Positions 63,958 to 64,000 of a DNA stretch of 64,000 nucleotides are shown here, piece after piece; positions within the stretch are counted from its first letter, which is position 1, and each line of letters begins with the position of its first letter. Source of the stretch: Mesorhizobium sp. M1E.F.Ca.ET.045.02.1.1. Lineage in GTDB: Bacteria; Pseudomonadota; Alphaproteobacteria; Rhizobiales; Rhizobiaceae. Location: positions 3,176,501 through 3,240,500 of the forward strand of contig NZ_CP034447.1 of NCBI RefSeq assembly GCF_003952485.1. The letters are read 5' to 3'. Made by a program: the position numbers and the translations under genes. The notes below the pieces were generated by a model, which saw only the letters and a program-made list of their open reading frames with translations, did not search any database and was not told where the DNA came from.

Positions 63958-64000
63958 GGGCAGCCCCTTGCGAAACCGGCTAAAGAGGTCGCGTGAAAAA

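Overview
The window is a chromosomal segment of a high-GC alphaproteobacterium of the order Hyphomicrobiales (Rhizobiales), most like Mesorhizobium and its relatives in Phyllobacteriaceae. The assignment rests on a Brucella-type Omp10 lipoprotein, a rhizobial homospermidine synthase and ornithine decarboxylase, alphaproteobacterial flagellar export genes, CtrA-type promoter motifs, and several families of short palindromic intergenic repeats typical of rhizobia. It is not a plasmid or phage. Most of it is housekeeping DNA with small accessory insertions. No CRISPR array, transposase, prophage or rRNA operon was seen.

Layout. 1-5860: glutamate synthase gltB (5' end outside the window) and gltD. 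5857-15475: a DUF459 SGNH-fold protein that has lost key catalytic residues, an MltB-type lytic transglycosylase, galU, an outer-membrane beta-barrel protein, kdsD, an SPFH/NfeD membrane pair and hemH. 15475-25657: a secreted 5'-nucleotidase with a LysM tail, omp10, homospermidine synthase, a DUF3445 haem-dependent demethylase-like protein, pabB and a pabC-like gene for folate synthesis, an H1-like helix-hairpin-helix protein and an M3 oligoendopeptidase. 25807-29730: an orphan sigma-54 response regulator, a DUF882 M15-type peptidase and tRNA-Gln(UUG). 29851-37352: an AraC regulator divergent from an SDR gene across a five-copy 23-bp repeat, eda, trhO, a DUF533 gene, a predicted small RNA with a CtrA site, a second SDR, a SHOCT-domain protein and an aminotransferase. 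37436-42462: a GNAT enzyme, a His-rich cation diffusion facilitator, an erythronate-dehydrogenase-like gene and a DUF1007/NicO Ni-Co export pair. 42523-47608: an amidase-LysR pair, ornithine decarboxylase behind a long structured leader, a GNAT gene invaded by a palindromic repeat, and an SCP2 protein. 47838-63957: flagellar genes (a FliL-like small membrane protein, FlgN-like, FlgJ-like, FliJ-like, fliR, flhA, fliQ), all on the minus strand. They are broken by a Rieske/FAD oxidoreductase and by a block of about 9 kb that separates fliQ from flhA and carries marR, a dehydratase, a ClC channel, an FAD oxidase, a cupin, an MFS exporter and asnB.

How it works together. gltBD, asnB and the aminotransferase handle ammonium and amino nitrogen. 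The decarboxylase makes putrescine and homospermidine synthase turns it into homospermidine, the characteristic rhizobial polyamine. kdsD and galU feed LPS and exopolysaccharide precursors. The CDF and DUF1007/NicO genes form a divalent-metal efflux group.

Most notable non-coding features: (i) a predicted small RNA at about 34487-34555 with a looped CCTCCTCCC anti-Shine-Dalgarno motif and a strong terminator, preceded by a perfect TTAA-N7-TTAA CtrA site; (ii) a palindromic repeat of about 158 bp kept in frame inside a GNAT coding sequence; (iii) the structured leader and the 16-bp inverted repeat over the stop codon of the ornithine decarboxylase gene. Everything here was read by eye, so family names are recalled by motif and not confirmed by search.
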